Of a stretch of DNA of 28,559 nucleotides, positions 28,538 through 28,559 are shown one piece after another. Below the pieces are notes generated by a model, which was given only the letters and a program-made list of their open reading frames with translations, did no database searches and was not told the origin of the DNA. The stretch spans positions 1-28,559 of IMG/VR virus record IMGVR_UViG_3300031774_001724; one strand, written 5' to 3'. Position numbers and translations under genes: made by a program. Position 1 is the first letter of the stretch. Every line of letters starts with the position of its first letter. This DNA comes from a virus.

Positions 28538-28559
28538 ATGGAACCATTTGTACAAAAAC
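28538..28559 (+). CDS. Start of a further gene, truncated at window end
   Basis: An ATG 2 nt after the helicase stop opens MEPFVQK and continues to the window end. Too short to identify; position after gp41 would fit another replication gene. Confidence 0.3.

Noticed and set aside
1-28559. CRISPR array, insertion sequence, integrase or att site
   Set aside because: No array of spaced repeats, transposase, recombinase or flanking direct repeats was found.

Overview
This 28.6 kb window looks like part of the genome of a T4-like (myovirus-type) tailed phage, probably marine. All recognisable genes lie on the + strand, are tightly packed and often overlap by 1-14 nt. The T4 replication set is present: sliding clamp (gp45), clamp loader (gp44, gp62), RegA, DNA polymerase (gp43), UvsX recombinase and DnaB-type helicase (gp41). 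The DNA is AT-rich. The accessory genes (CobS/CobT-like pair, Hsp20, peroxiredoxin, curli export genes, IscU) resemble those of phages of marine Alphaproteobacteria such as SAR11. The host is an inference; nothing in the window proves it.

Layout. 1-2767: a CobT-like VWA protein (5'-truncated by the window edge) and a CobS-like AAA+ ATPase. 2760-6491: a DUF3310-like gene, gp45, gp44, several small membrane or unknown genes, gp62 and RegA. 6531-7162: two small membrane-anchored proteins, a strong promoter and a strong terminator. 7199-14679: a curli-type (type VIII secretion) cassette. It holds two paralogous membrane/coiled-coil proteins, CsgF, CsgG, two curlin-like secreted repeat proteins, an exported FecR-domain protein, four tiny membrane proteins, a CHASE2-class III adenylate cyclase and a DUF5658-like membrane protein. 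14676-16972: a beta-propeller-like protein, a 2OG-Fe(II) oxygenase-like protein, a QueC-like PP-loop enzyme and a small conserved protein. 16950-18566: a stress/RNA segment with a micro-ORF, a structured leader with a ROSE-like RNA thermometer candidate, hsp20, tRNA-Gly(UCC) and a peroxiredoxin. It ends in a terminator whose loop holds the -10 box of the next promoter. 18570-21069: a DruA (DUF4338)-like protein, a cytidylyltransferase and a glycosyltransferase-like protein. 21059-22513: small conserved proteins and a T4-type lysozyme. 22537-28559: gp43, IscU, an SNase-type nuclease, a small membrane protein, UvsX, gp41 and the first codons of a further gene.

How the parts work together. In T4, regA and gene 43 are neighbours. 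Here they are separated by about 16 kb, so the accessory block sits inside the replication region. The curli cassette has its own export pore (CsgG), pore accessory factor (CsgF), amyloid-like substrates and likely signalling parts (FecR-like exported sensor, CHASE2-cyclase making cAMP). It looks like a self-contained way to alter the infected cell's surface or envelope. Curli clusters with FecR and adenylate cyclase have, as I recall, been reported in pelagiphages, so the cassette class is not new. The small membrane proteins, the overlapping reading frame at its end, and the regulatory RNAs and promoters elsewhere are the less charted parts.

Regulation visible in the sequence: eight sigma70-like promoters, most with 17-18 bp spacing and TATACT or TATAAT; two intrinsic terminators; TATAAATA-like late-promoter motifs; and dyads at several start regions. 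No integrase, repressor, CRISPR array or insertion sequence was seen.
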